This document shows, one piece after another, positions 55,078-62,995 of a DNA stretch of 64,000 nucleotides. The DNA comes from Leptolyngbya sp. 'hensonii' (GTDB taxonomy: Bacteria; Cyanobacteriota; Cyanobacteriia; GCF-001939115). Each line of letters starts with the position of its first letter. Position 1 is the first letter of the stretch. The stretch spans positions 167,376 through 231,375 of the forward strand of contig NZ_MQTZ01000019.1 of NCBI RefSeq assembly GCF_001939115.1, read 5' to 3'. The notes below the pieces were generated by a model. It was not told where the DNA came from. It searched no databases and was given only the letters and a program-made list of their open reading frames with translations. Both the position numbers and the translations under genes were made by a program.

Positions 55078-56326
55078 CGGCCAATACCATTTGATGGGTC
55101 AAAACCTCGACAGCAGCCTGATACTGCCGATCTTCGGCTGTGCCAATTTGCTCCCGGGCAATAGGTTCGAGGGAGACCACCTGATCCGGCATGATCCCCA
55201 TCTGATTAATATCCCGATGGTTGGGCGTTTCGTATTTCGCAACCGTCACCGCCAGCCCAGAACCATCGGAGAGTTCAAAGAGAGACTGGATCAACCCCTT
55301 GCCAAAAGTCTTTTCCCCGACCAGTTTGGCCCGACCACTGTCCTGCAAGGCCCCGGCCAGAATTTCGCTGGCACTGGCTGTGCCCTGGTTAACCAGCACC
55401 ACCAGAGGAGCCTGGGTGAGGGCCTGCCCGGTGGCCTCAAAACTGTCCTGGATCCCCTGGCGATTAACGGTGTAAACGATCGTGCCCTCATCCACCCAGA
55501 ACCGGGCAATTTCAATTCCGGCCTGCAGGAGCCCCCCCGGATTATTCCGCAAATCCAGAATATAGGCCTGGGCTCCCTGTTTTTCCAGGGTCTTGATAGC
55601 TCTGGCCAGCTCAATCGTGGCATTGCCATTGAATTGGCTGAGGCGAATATAGCCAATGGGAAGATTGCCCGCTTCAGTATGCAGTTCAGTCGTCACTGGG
55701 TTGAGGGCAATGCGATTTCGAGTCAACCGCACCTCTACCTGCTCTCCCGTTCGTCGGAGCAGGGTCAGCGTTACCTGACTGCCAATCATGCCGCGCATCC
55801 GCTCCGCTGCTTCATCCAGAGTGAGATTGGCGGTTGGCATCCCATCGATTTTGAGAATGCGATCGGCAGGGCCAATGCCAGCCTGCTCTGCCGGTGAACC
55901 GGCGATCGGCGCAATGACCACCAACTCCCCTGTTTTGGCATCCGAGGCAATTTGTAATCCCACCCCCGTCAGTTCGCCAGAGGTGCTGGTTTGCAGACTG
56001 CGGTACTGATCCGGCCTGAGTAGCCGGGTAAACGGATCATTCAGGCTGGCCAGCATCTGCTGGATAGCCAAATATGTTTCTTCCCGATTCTTCAGAGGGT
56101 GCTGCAAAGCTTTTTGCCGGACTGCAGACCAGTCTTGATGGTGAAAGGTGCTGTCTACATAAGCTCGATTCACAATTCGCCAAGCTTCATTAAACAGTTT
56201 CTGCTCCTCAGTCAGGGCCAACCCCGGAGAAACCCAACACCCAAACCAAAGCAAAGTAATTGTTACGAAAAGTAACCCCAATCGAAAAAGTCGCTGACCC
56301 ATCATGACTACCACAGGAAAAACCAA
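55067..56326 (-). CDS. ctpA: Carboxyl-terminal processing protease CtpA (D1 maturation)
   Basis: A 419-residue S41A protease with a signal sequence (hydrophobic core about 16-28, LLFVTITLLWFG), a PDZ domain (about 115-185) and the catalytic core. The Ser-Lys pair is in GTASASEILAG and TFGKG with 25-residue spacing. CtpA removes the C-terminal extension of precursor D1 in the lumen. Starts at 56326, 56305 and 56302 are in frame. The downstream HD gene overlaps by 11 bases. It diverges from petBD, a neighbourhood shared by several cyanobacteria. Confidence 0.9.
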   Translation of the reverse strand: MVFPVVVMMGQRLFRLGLLFVTITLLWFGCWVSPGLALTEEQKLFNEAWRIVNRAYVDSTFHHQDWSAVRQKALQHPLKNREETYLAIQQMLASLNDPFTRLLRPDQYRSLQTSTSGELTGVGLQIASDAKTGELVVIAPIAGSPAEQAGIGPADRILKIDGMPTANLTLDEAAERMRGMIGSQVTLTLLRRTGEQVEVRLTRNRIALNPVTTELHTEAGNLPIGYIRLSQFNGNATIELARAIKTLEKQGAQAYILDLRNNPGGLLQAGIEIARFWVDEGTIVYTVNRQGIQDSFEATGQALTQAPLVVLVNQGTASASEILAGALQDSGRAKLVGEKTFGKGLIQSLFELSDGSGLAVTVAKYETPNHRDINQMGIMPDQVVSLEPIAREQIGTAEDRQYQAAVEVLTHQMVLAGAT

Positions 56327-56700
56327 GGCATCCTCTCAGAATTGTTCCCTTTTTCAGGGCTTTCTACAAAATCCTTTCCCAGTACATGTTACATTTTTTA
56401 TAACTCAGAGCAGAGGCAACTTAATTTCCAGTCTTGGCTGCGCCTCCTTTTCACAGGATGTCTCCAGAAGTCTGTTGACCCACCAGTTTTATCCACTTGG
56501 GGTTACAGGGGTTCGATCAATCCTGAGATTGGTCAGGCTTAGTGGGTTAGTTGCTCTCATATTCTTCACACTTGCGTCAAAATAGTGGACGTAGGTTGAC
56601 TTCCAATGGTTGACTGTCAGTAGTTGACTGTCAGTAGTTGACTGTGGGGTCGATATCACATCAAAAACAGTAATTATGATCTTCTAGGAGTTCTTGCTTC
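56327..56700. other. 374-base gap between ctpA and petB
   Basis: It contains a 14-bp tandem repeat (56609-56645), listed separately, a possible petB -10 (TATGAT, 56675-56680) and the petB ribosome site AGGAG (56686-56690). The first 200 bases hold an unremarkable open stretch without coding character. Confidence 0.5.
56609..56645 (+). repeat. Tandem GTTGACTGTCAGTA repeat upstream of petB
   Basis: GTTGACTGTCAGTA occurs at 56609-56622 and 56623-56636, with a partial third copy GTTGACTGT at 56637-56645. Each copy contains TTGACT, close to a -35 hexamer. It lies 56 to 92 bases before the petB ATG. Confidence 0.75.
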
Positions 56701-57369
56701 ATGTTCACCAAGCAGGTAACTGATTCAAAGGTATATCAATGGTTTGACGAGCGGCTGGAAATTCAGGCGCTAGCTGACGATATCAGCAGTAAGTATGTCC
56801 CCCCTCACGTCAACATCTTTTATTGTCTGGGTGGAATTACGCTCACCTGCTTCCTGATCCAGTTCGCCACTGGGTTTGCCATGACTTTCTACTACAAGCC
56901 GACGGTCACTGAGGCTTTCAACTCAGTGCAATATTTGATGACGGATGTCAATTTCGGCTGGCTGATTCGCTCCATTCACCGCTGGTCTGCCAGCATGATG
57001 GTGTTGATGATGATCCTGCACGTGTTCCGGGTCTACCTGACGGGTGGCTTCAAGAAGCCCCGTGAGTTGACCTGGGTCACGGGTGTCATTCTCGCCGTTA
57101 TCACCGTTTCCTTTGGTGTGACGGGCTACTCCCTGCCCTGGGATCAGATGGGTTACTGGGCCGTTAAGATTGTTTCCGGTGTTCCCAGTGCCATTCCAGT
57201 GGTTGGTAATCTCATGGTGGAGCTGATCCGGGGCAGCGATAGTGTGGGTCAGGCAACCCTGACTCGCTTCTACAGCCTGCACACCTTCGTACTTCCCTGG
57301 TTCATCGCTGTTTTCATGCTGCTCCACTTCCTGATGATCCGCAAGCAAGGCATTTCAGGCCCGCTGTAA
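56701..57369 (+). CDS. petB: Cytochrome b6
   Basis: PetB is the haem b-bearing subunit of the cytochrome b6f complex in the thylakoid membrane. The 222-residue protein has four membrane helices with the haem histidines ([22 protein letters not shown] and [23 protein letters not shown]). Cys42 in IFYCLGG is the site of the extra covalently bound haem cn. The length is normal for cyanobacteria. It is co-transcribed with petD 65 bases on. ATG follows AGGAG by ten bases. Confidence 0.98.
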   Translation: MFTKQVTDSKVYQWFDERLEIQALADDISSKYVPPHVNIFYCLGGITLTCFLIQFATGFAMTFYYKPTVTEAFNSVQYLMTDVNFGWLIRSIHRWSASMMVLMMILHVFRVYLTGGFKKPRELTWVTGVILAVITVSFGVTGYSLPWDQMGYWAVKIVSGVPSAIPVVGNLMVELIRGSDSVGQATLTRFYSLHTFVLPWFIAVFMLLHFLMIRKQGISGPL

Positions 57370-57434
57370 GGTCTCCCCGCCTATTTATCACACCCGTTCA
57401 AAGCTTATTACCGAGTAAGGAGAACACTTTAGTC

Positions 57435-57917
57435 ATGGCAACTATTAAGAAGCCGGATCTCAACGATCCTGAATTGCGTGCCAAACTGGCTAAGGGAATG
57501 GGGCACAACTACTATGGTGAACCGGCTTGGCCGAATGACCTGTTGTACATCTTCCCTGTCGTCATTCTGGGCTCCATCGCCCTCTGTGTGGGTCTGGCCG
57601 TTCTGGATCCGGCCATGGTTGGCGAAGCTGCCAATCCCTTTGCCACTCCTCTAGAAATTTTGCCAGAGTGGTATTTGTTCCCGACCTTCCAGATCCTTCG
57701 CATTCTGCCCAACAAACTTTTGGGGATTGCCCTGATGGGTTCCATTCCCCTGGGCTTGATGCTGGTTCCATTCATCGAAAACGTCAATAAGTTTCAAAAT
57801 CCTTTCCGTCGTCCCGTGGCCACTGCTGTTTTCCTGTTTGGTACTGCAGTTACCCTCTGGCTGGGGATTGGCGCTACCTTCCCGATCGACAAGTCTCTGA
57901 CGCTGGGCTTATTCTAA
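57435..57917 (+). CDS. petD: Cytochrome b6f subunit IV
   Basis: PetD supplies the last three helices of the split cytochrome b and helps form the quinol oxidation site. The 160-residue sequence has the hallmark [25 protein letters not shown]-terminus, [13 protein letters not shown] including the PEWY motif, and helices ending in [16 protein letters not shown]. It is complete. It shares the petB transcript, which ends at the hairpin 57942-58002. Confidence 0.98.
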   Translation: MATIKKPDLNDPELRAKLAKGMGHNYYGEPAWPNDLLYIFPVVILGSIALCVGLAVLDPAMVGEAANPFATPLEILPEWYLFPTFQILRILPNKLLGIALMGSIPLGLMLVPFIENVNKFQNPFRRPVATAVFLFGTAVTLWLGIGATFPIDKSLTLGLF

Positions 57918-57941
57918 ACCTCATCTGAGAGCGGCTCTCGC

Positions 57942-58002
57942 AGCGCCCGCTATGTTTTTCACTGATGCATCCGATGTATCGTTGAAAAGCGTAGCGGGCG
58001 CT
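57942..58002. terminator. 61-base long palindrome ending petBD
   Basis: AGCGCCCGCTA (57942-57952) and TAGCGGGCGCT (57992-58002) form a perfect 11-bp stem. Inside, TTTTCA (57956-57961) pairs with TGAAAA (57983-57988) across a 3x3 internal loop. AGTTTATTTC follows, a weak T-rich tail. It lies 24 bases beyond the petD stop. Confidence 0.7.
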
Positions 58003-58077
58003 AGTTTATTTCTTACTGATGACACGTGTTAGTCATTGTTTAGCCTGCGTTAATCAAGTTAATGATTGAGCTTGAGC

Positions 58078-58530
58078 ATGTTGCAGCAGGACCATCTGAC
58101 AGTTTGCAGCGACTTAGCTGTTCTGACTCAAGTACAGACATGGTTTGAACAGTTCTGCAGTCGATCCGTCCAGCGATTCTCCTGGCCGGAAAATCAGCTC
58201 TACAAGTTAAATCTGGCTCTGGCAGAAGGCTTTACCAATGCCGTCCGGCATGCCCATCAGGAGCTTCCCCCAGAGACGGTAATCGAAATTGACCTCTTCC
58301 TGTGGGAGGATCGCCTTGAAATCCAAATCTGGGACCAGGGCAAACCCTTCAACCCGGAGGTCCTGGAAGAGCCCAAATTAGGCACTCTCCGTCAGGGTGG
58401 GTATGGTTGGTTTCTTCTGAGACGACTGGCCGATCGGGTGGTGTATGAACGGCAGGGGGTTAAAAACTGTCTGCTGATCGTGAAATATCTTTTACCCCAA
58501 TCTCCATTACCCGATCAAGGCCCTGGCTAG
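58078..58530 (+). CDS. RsbW-like anti-sigma regulatory ATPase (HATPase_c)
   Basis: A 150-residue protein from the ATG at 58078; TTG at 58066 is in frame but less likely. It has the GHKL ATPase boxes: LNLALAEGFTNAVRHAH (N box), IQIWDQGKPFNPE (G1) and LRQGGYGWFLLRRLADRVVYE (G2). Such proteins phosphorylate STAS-domain antagonists and bind sigma factors. No sigma factor or STAS gene is adjacent; a STAS gene lies at 20653-20988. The link is speculative. Confidence 0.88.
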   Translation: MLQQDHLTVCSDLAVLTQVQTWFEQFCSRSVQRFSWPENQLYKLNLALAEGFTNAVRHAHQELPPETVIEIDLFLWEDRLEIQIWDQGKPFNPEVLEEPKLGTLRQGGYGWFLLRRLADRVVYERQGVKNCLLIVKYLLPQSPLPDQGPG

Positions 58531-58543
58531 GCCACCCCTCTGG

Positions 58544-58903
58544 TCAGCCCCCACTGACCTTGGCCTTGTAACCCAGTTGCACTAGGAGTTGGACCAGCTT
58601 TTGGGCGTGATCACCCTGAATCTCAATCTCATTCTCCCGCACCGTTCCCCCAGCACCACATTGGGCTTTCAACTGCTTCAGCAGGGATGAGAGGGTTTCT
58701 GCCTTCGCTTGAAATCCAGTAATGACCGTGACTGTTTTACCCCCCCGTCCCTTGCGGGTAGCCTGCACCCGCAGATTTTGTTGCGCTGGAGGCAGATCGG
58801 GAGTGGCCCGTTCCAGAGCTGCTGGATTGGGTAATCCAAATTCGGAGTAAACGATCCGATCGCCCGTTTTCTTGGAATCAGAATCCTTACGGTTAGCAGC
58901 CAT
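58544..58903 (-). CDS. SUI1 domain translation initiation factor (YciH-like)
   Basis: A 119-residue protein with the SUI1/eIF1 fold in its C-terminal 75 residues: LRVQATRKGRGGKTVTVITGF, then LKAQCGAGGTVRENEIEIQGDHAQKLVQLL. The N-terminal 45 residues are polar and variable. Bacterial relatives take part in start-codon discrimination. It converges on the RsbW-like gene with 13 bases between. The start ATG is supported by sequence at 58901-58903. Confidence 0.92.
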   Translation of the reverse strand: MAANRKDSDSKKTGDRIVYSEFGLPNPAALERATPDLPPAQQNLRVQATRKGRGGKTVTVITGFQAKAETLSSLLKQLKAQCGAGGTVRENEIEIQGDHAQKLVQLLVQLGYKAKVSGG

Positions 58904-59007
58904 AGATCAAAGCGCCTGAAATTTTTCCTATTGTAATACCCCGGAGAATCTCTACAGAGAGCCAGCGGAGATACAGCATGCACCGTCTCCACCCAGGCAA
59001 CCCCTTT

Positions 59008-59013
59008 TATAAT
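59008..59013 (+). promoter_or_regulatory. -10 element of trpB
   Basis: A perfect TATAAT lies 29 bases before the GTG start of trpB. No good -35 is visible at 16-18 bases upstream, so it may be an extended or activated promoter. Transcription would start near 59020. Confidence 0.55.
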
Positions 59014-59042
59014 GGGATTTGTCCATAAATTTTGTGAGAGCC

Positions 59043-60302
59043 GTGACCACAACCCCCCTTCCCTCCAACCCTCCCTCCAACCCCGATGCACTAACCCATC
59101 AACCTGATGCCCTGGGGCGATTCGGGAAATTCGGCGGGAAGTACGTCCCTGAAACCCTGATGCCAGCCCTGAGTGAACTGGAAGCAGCGTTTCATCGACA
59201 CATTCAAGACTCGGCGTTTCAAGCAGAACTGCAGGGTCTTCTGCGGGATTATGTGGGACGGCCCAGTCCGCTCTACTTTGCCGAGCGTATAACCGCCCAC
59301 TATGCCCGTCCGGATGGCAGCGGTCCCCAGATTTATCTGAAACGGGAAGATTTGAACCATACTGGTGCCCACAAGATCAACAATGCCTTGGCCCAGGTGT
59401 TACTGGCCAAACGAATGGGAAAGCAGCGCATCATCGCTGAAACTGGAGCCGGACAACATGGTGTCGCCACAGCGACGGTTTGCGCCCGGTTTGGGCTGAA
59501 CTGCATCATTTATATGGGCATCCATGATATGGAACGACAGGCCCTGAATGTCTTTCGCATGCGCCTTATGGGAGCAGAAGTCCGTCCCGTCGAAGCTGGC
59601 ACAGGCACCCTCAAGGATGCCACCTCCGAAGCCATCCGCGATTGGGTCACAAACGTCGAAACCACCCATTACATCCTGGGCTCCGTAGCGGGTCCCCATC
59701 CCTACCCAATGCTAGTGCGAGATTTTCAGGCGATTATTGGTCAGGAAACTCGGGCCCAGTGCCAGGAAAAATGGGGGGGCCTGCCTGATATCCTGCTGGC
59801 CTGTGTGGGCGGTGGTTCCAACGCCATGGGCCTGTTCCATGAATTTGTGCCTGAACCCACCGTCCGCCTGATTGGAATTGAGGCCGCTGGCGAAGGAGTG
59901 GAGACGGAAAAACATGCCGCCACCCTGACCAAGGGCCGAATTGGTGTCCTCCACGGAGCCATGAGCTACCTGCTTCAAGATGAAGAAGGACAGGTGATTG
60001 AACCCCATTCCATCAGTGCAGGTCTAGATTACCCTGGAGTGGGGCCAGAGCACAGCTACCTAAAAGACATTGGCCGGGCCGAATACTATGCCGTCACCGA
60101 TCGCCAGGCCCTGGAAGGCTTACAACGACTCTCCCAGCTAGAGGGCATTATCCCAGCCCTGGAAACCGCCCATGCGATCGCCTATCTGGAAACCCTCTGC
60201 CCCCAACTGGTCGGCAATCCCCGGATTGTGATCAACTGCTCGGGCCGGGGAGACAAAGACGTGCAGACGGTGGCCAAATTCATGCAGGCTGAGCAAGGGT
60301 AA
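59043..60302 (+). CDS. trpB: Tryptophan synthase beta subunit
   Basis: TrpB joins indole and serine to give tryptophan, with PLP. From the GTG at 59043 the protein has 419 residues. The PLP lysine Lys111 is in [12 protein letters not shown]. Other signatures are [14 protein letters not shown], the glycine loop GGGSNAMG and [10 protein letters not shown]. The start is chosen because GAGAG precedes it and homology begins near residue 26. A frame to a TTG at 59019 would begin at the transcription start. No trpA is adjacent. Confidence 0.96.
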   Translation: MTTTPLPSNPPSNPDALTHQPDALGRFGKFGGKYVPETLMPALSELEAAFHRHIQDSAFQAELQGLLRDYVGRPSPLYFAERITAHYARPDGSGPQIYLKREDLNHTGAHKINNALAQVLLAKRMGKQRIIAETGAGQHGVATATVCARFGLNCIIYMGIHDMERQALNVFRMRLMGAEVRPVEAGTGTLKDATSEAIRDWVTNVETTHYILGSVAGPHPYPMLVRDFQAIIGQETRAQCQEKWGGLPDILLACVGGGSNAMGLFHEFVPEPTVRLIGIEAAGEGVETEKHAATLTKGRIGVLHGAMSYLLQDEEGQVIEPHSISAGLDYPGVGPEHSYLKDIGRAEYYAVTDRQALEGLQRLSQLEGIIPALETAHAIAYLETLCPQLVGNPRIVINCSGRGDKDVQTVAKFMQAEQG

Positions 60303-60310
60303 GACCATTG

Positions 60311-60928
60311 CTATGCCTGGGGAACAGGATGTTGGCCATAAAAAGGCAGGGCATTGCTCCAGTCAGGGCGATCGCCCTGCCTCCATTGGGCATGGGCAAT
60401 CTCCAAGACCGCCTGGGCTGACGCGCCCAGATTGACCTCAGCCTGAAGCCGGTGATAGGGGTCAGGCCAGGATTCCAGTTTTTGCTGCCAGATCTCGATC
60501 GGCAGGGCTGTCTCCGGCAGGAGGGGCATCAGCAAGCCCCGGTCAGGGTCCAGCCGGTAGGCGGCCCCAAACACCTCCTGTCGCTGAGCCGCCATCTCAA
60601 CCACAATGTCCCCTGGCAGCGATCGGGCCGACCAAGCCAGGGCTTCCAAGGACGAGACAGCAAACAAGGGGATGTTCAGTTGCTGGGCCAGGGTGCGGGC
60701 AGTCACAACACCGATGCGGGTACTGGTGAAACTCCCTGGACCTTTGGCCACAGCCAGAAAAACCAGATCCTGCCAGAGCTGAGGGGGCAGGAATTCCTGC
60801 AGGCAAAGGTGCAGGTGGGTGGACAAATCTCGCCCCAAATCCCAAATCTGCTGGCGGGACTCTCCCTCAAAATCACTGATGGCCAAACCCAACTGCGGGC
60901 TGGTAGTATGCAGAGCCAGAGCGTACAT
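60311..60928 (-). CDS. tsaB: tRNA threonylcarbamoyladenosine biosynthesis protein TsaB
   Basis: TsaB is a partner of TsaD and TsaE in making the t6A37 modification of ANN-decoding tRNAs. The 205-residue protein has the ASKHA fold N-terminus YALALHTTSPQLGLAI and the diagnostic AKGPGSFTSTRIGVVTARTLAQQLNIPLFAVSSLEAL. It is complete. It follows ycf34 by 11 bases on the same strand, a small operon. It converges with trpB. Confidence 0.93.
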   Translation of the reverse strand: MYALALHTTSPQLGLAISDFEGESRQQIWDLGRDLSTHLHLCLQEFLPPQLWQDLVFLAVAKGPGSFTSTRIGVVTARTLAQQLNIPLFAVSSLEALAWSARSLPGDIVVEMAAQRQEVFGAAYRLDPDRGLLMPLLPETALPIEIWQQKLESWPDPYHRLQAEVNLGASAQAVLEIAHAQWRQGDRPDWSNALPFYGQHPVPQA

Positions 60929-60939
60929 GAATCAGGGGA

Positions 60940-61188
60940 TCAGGTAGGAAGCAGTTCACCGGGCCTCAGCCGAGCCCATTTCCCCATCTCTGCTTTAAAG
61001 CTGAGACAACCGACCACATCCCACTCCATCTGAATCTCATCTTGAAAGGAACGAATATTCACATTGATGGTGGGTTCCACCGGTTCAAAATCGGGAGAGT
61101 CTGTCAAATGGGGCTGCTGATGCTGAGTTTCTACCGCATGGTAGGTCATGCAACGATCGACATATTCACAATTGATACAAATGCACAT
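60940..61188 (-). CDS. ycf34: Ycf34 iron-sulphur protein
   Basis: An 82-residue protein from the ATG at 61188; a longer frame to 61239 lacks conserved sequence. The N-terminus MCICINCEYVDRC gives four cysteines (2, 4, 7, 13), then TYHAVETQHQQPHL, the Ycf34 signature. The family is shared with red-algal plastids and has been reported to bind an Fe-S cluster. It precedes tsaB by 11 bases. The C-terminal part (INVNIRSFQDEIQMEWDVVGCLSF) is well conserved in kind. Confidence 0.9.
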   Translation of the reverse strand: MCICINCEYVDRCMTYHAVETQHQQPHLTDSPDFEPVEPTINVNIRSFQDEIQMEWDVVGCLSFKAEMGKWARLRPGELLPT

Positions 61189-61304
61189 GATCCAAACCCT
61201 CAGCAATCGGCAAGATAGAGAAAGCATTATCTTGCTCACCTTATCTGATACTCTAGCTCAGGCATGTAATTTGTTGCCCGGCCTTTTGATTGATTTTTGT
61301 TTCC

Positions 61305-62633
61305 ATGCGCACTGGCTCCCCTCCTTTGACCTTATCCGCTGTTCTTTCTCCCCAGACCTGGCCCTTCAACCTCAAATGGCTCCCCCACCCTACTTTCCTT
61401 GTCGGGGGAAGTGTGCGGGATGCGCTGTTAGAGCGGCAGTCGGCGCACCTGGATCTGGATTTTGTCATGCCGGAAGGGTCTGTGGAAACGGCCCGGGCGA
61501 TCGCCCGTCACTATAAGGCTGGATTTGTCCTGCTGGATACGGAACGGCAAATTGCACGGGTTGTGTTCGACCATGCCACTGCAGATTTTGCCCAGCAGGT
61601 CGGGCCTACCCTAGAAATGGATCTGCAGCGACGGGATTTTACGGTGAATGCGATCGCCTATAATCCCCATACCGATCAGTTGATCGACCCCCTGCAGGGA
61701 TATGCCGACTTGCAACAGGGACGGTTGCGCATGATCGCCCTGGACAATCTGGAGGAAGACCCTCTGCGCTTGCTGCGGGCTTACCGTCAGGCGGCCCAGC
61801 TTAATTTCAGTCTAGAAGCAGGCACCCAGGCCGCCATCCGCCAGCTAGCCCCCTTGCTAGGGCGAGTTGCCGCAGAACGGGTCCAGGCAGAGCTGAGCTA
61901 CCTGTTCAGCACCCCTAAAGGAACCCCCTGGATTACCGCCGCATGGAAAGATGGCCTATTGAATTCCTGGTTTCCCAGCGCCACGGCCAGTAGTTTATCT
62001 TTGCTAGCTGCGATCGAACGAGCCGCTGTCATCCTGGCAGAAACCTGTCCAGGCTTTGAGGGGGAACTGTCCCGCTGGATTCGAGACAAGTCTAGCGATC
62101 GGCAACCCGGCCCCAAAGCCAAACTGACCGGTGGATCTCGACGCACCTGGCTCTCAACTGCTAAGTTAATCAGCCTGGTCTCCTCCACCCCCCCCATGGC
62201 TGAAACAGAACTTGCCCCCTTGAAATATAGTCGGGCCGAAATTCAGGCTGTGACCACCATTCTGAAGTTTTTACCTCAAATAAAACAGGTTGTAGCCCAG
62301 CCTGATGGCGATTCCTGTGCAATTCGACGGCAGCAATACCACCTGTTTCAGGGAGTCGGGGTTGGCTTTCCAGCTCTGGCCGTGGTAGCAGTAGCCGATG
62401 GCGTTCCTGTAGCAGGCATCATGCCTCTGATCCATCGGTTCCTCACCCCCCATGATCCTGTAGCCCATACCCCCTCCCTACTCACTGGCCAGGATTTGAT
62501 GACGACCCTGCACCTGTCTGCAGGCCCCAAAATTGGTCAACTCCTGGCTGAGATCCAGTTGGCTCAGGCAGAGGGGCGCATCAGTTCCAGAAGTGAAGCC
62601 CTGGAACTTGTGACGCAGCTCTTTTTTGTGTGA
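61305..62633 (+). CDS. cca: CCA tRNA nucleotidyltransferase / poly(A) polymerase family protein
   Basis: A 442-residue class II nucleotidyltransferase that adds or repairs the tRNA 3'-CCA; some cyanobacteria split A- and CC-adding roles. The catalytic motif is FLVGGSVRDALL...HLDLDFVM. RRDFTVNAIAYNP and EDPLRLLRAYRQAAQL follow. The C-terminal half has a helical region of lower similarity. The ATG at 61305 is preferred over an in-frame TTG at 61290. It may add only A or only C; motif inspection does not settle that. Confidence 0.93.
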   Translation: MRTGSPPLTLSAVLSPQTWPFNLKWLPHPTFLVGGSVRDALLERQSAHLDLDFVMPEGSVETARAIARHYKAGFVLLDTERQIARVVFDHATADFAQQVGPTLEMDLQRRDFTVNAIAYNPHTDQLIDPLQGYADLQQGRLRMIALDNLEEDPLRLLRAYRQAAQLNFSLEAGTQAAIRQLAPLLGRVAAERVQAELSYLFSTPKGTPWITAAWKDGLLNSWFPSATASSLSLLAAIERAAVILAETCPGFEGELSRWIRDKSSDRQPGPKAKLTGGSRRTWLSTAKLISLVSSTPPMAETELAPLKYSRAEIQAVTTILKFLPQIKQVVAQPDGDSCAIRRQQYHLFQGVGVGFPALAVVAVADGVPVAGIMPLIHRFLTPHDPVAHTPSLLTGQDLMTTLHLSAGPKIGQLLAEIQLAQAEGRISSRSEALELVTQLFFV

Positions 62634-62645
62634 CCAGAAATCAGT

Positions 62646-62651
62646 TATAAT
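62646..62651 (+). promoter_or_regulatory. -10 element of the 54-residue gene
   Basis: TATAAT lies 13 bases after the tRNA nucleotidyltransferase stop and 32 bases before the ATG at 62684, so the small gene can be transcribed alone. The -35 region is T-rich and poor. Confidence 0.5.
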
Positions 62652-62683
62652 GAATATTTGGCTCTAAATTTTATGAGGTTAAC

Positions 62684-62848
62684 ATGGCTAAACGCCGCAA
62701 CTTGAAAAAAGAAAAAGCACTCCGGAATGAAGCCTATGCCCGCAAGTTTCGTAAGCGCCCCAGTAAAGGTCGGTTCGGCAGAAGACGACCCTTTGGGAAT
62801 GATAATCGGGCTGAAGATACCGAGAATATGCAAGAGCCTCAGGACTAG
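62684..62848 (+). CDS. Small basic conserved-looking protein (54 residues)
   Basis: The sequence begins MAKRRNLKKEKALRNEAYAR and continues with KFRKRPSKGRFGRRRPFGND before an acidic tail. A GAGGT ribosome site lies six bases upstream and a TATAAT further up, so expression is likely. The Lys/Arg-rich N-terminal 40 residues suggest RNA or ribosome contact. I believe similar proteins occur throughout cyanobacteria, but I cannot name a function. Confidence 0.75.
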   Translation: MAKRRNLKKEKALRNEAYARKFRKRPSKGRFGRRRPFGNDNRAEDTENMQEPQD

Positions 62849-62902
62849 GGTGTCTCACTTCAAGATCACCTCACCGATGGAATAAGCTATCCTCGCTAGC
62901 AG

Positions 62903-62975
62903 AATTAGCCATTGGAGAGCCGTTAAAGTGAGCAGATTGAAACCCGCTGAAGACGGCTCTAGAGATGGCTTAATT
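62903..62975. terminator. Long imperfect hairpin between convergent genes
   Basis: AATTAGCCAT (62903-62912) and AGAGCCGT (62916-62923) pair with ACGGCTCT (62953-62960) and ATGGCT-T-AATT (62965-62975), with a few bulges and a 29-base loop. It lies between the 54-residue gene and the end of the oxidoreductase gene. Confidence 0.5.
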
Positions 62976-62995
62976 AGCCTTTCATAAGTATTCTT

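Noticed and set aside
55091..55897. 268-residue reading frame opposite ctpA
   Set aside because: It is antisense to the catalytic region of ctpA, with no recognisable motif and no ribosome site that I could see.
56505..56540. Second GGTTCGATC stretch resembling a tRNA T-loop
   Set aside because: The five-base stem does not pair and no cloverleaf can be formed from the flanking sequence.
56609..56645. CRISPR-like array
   Set aside because: Units are contiguous 14-mers with no spacers, and no cas gene is nearby.
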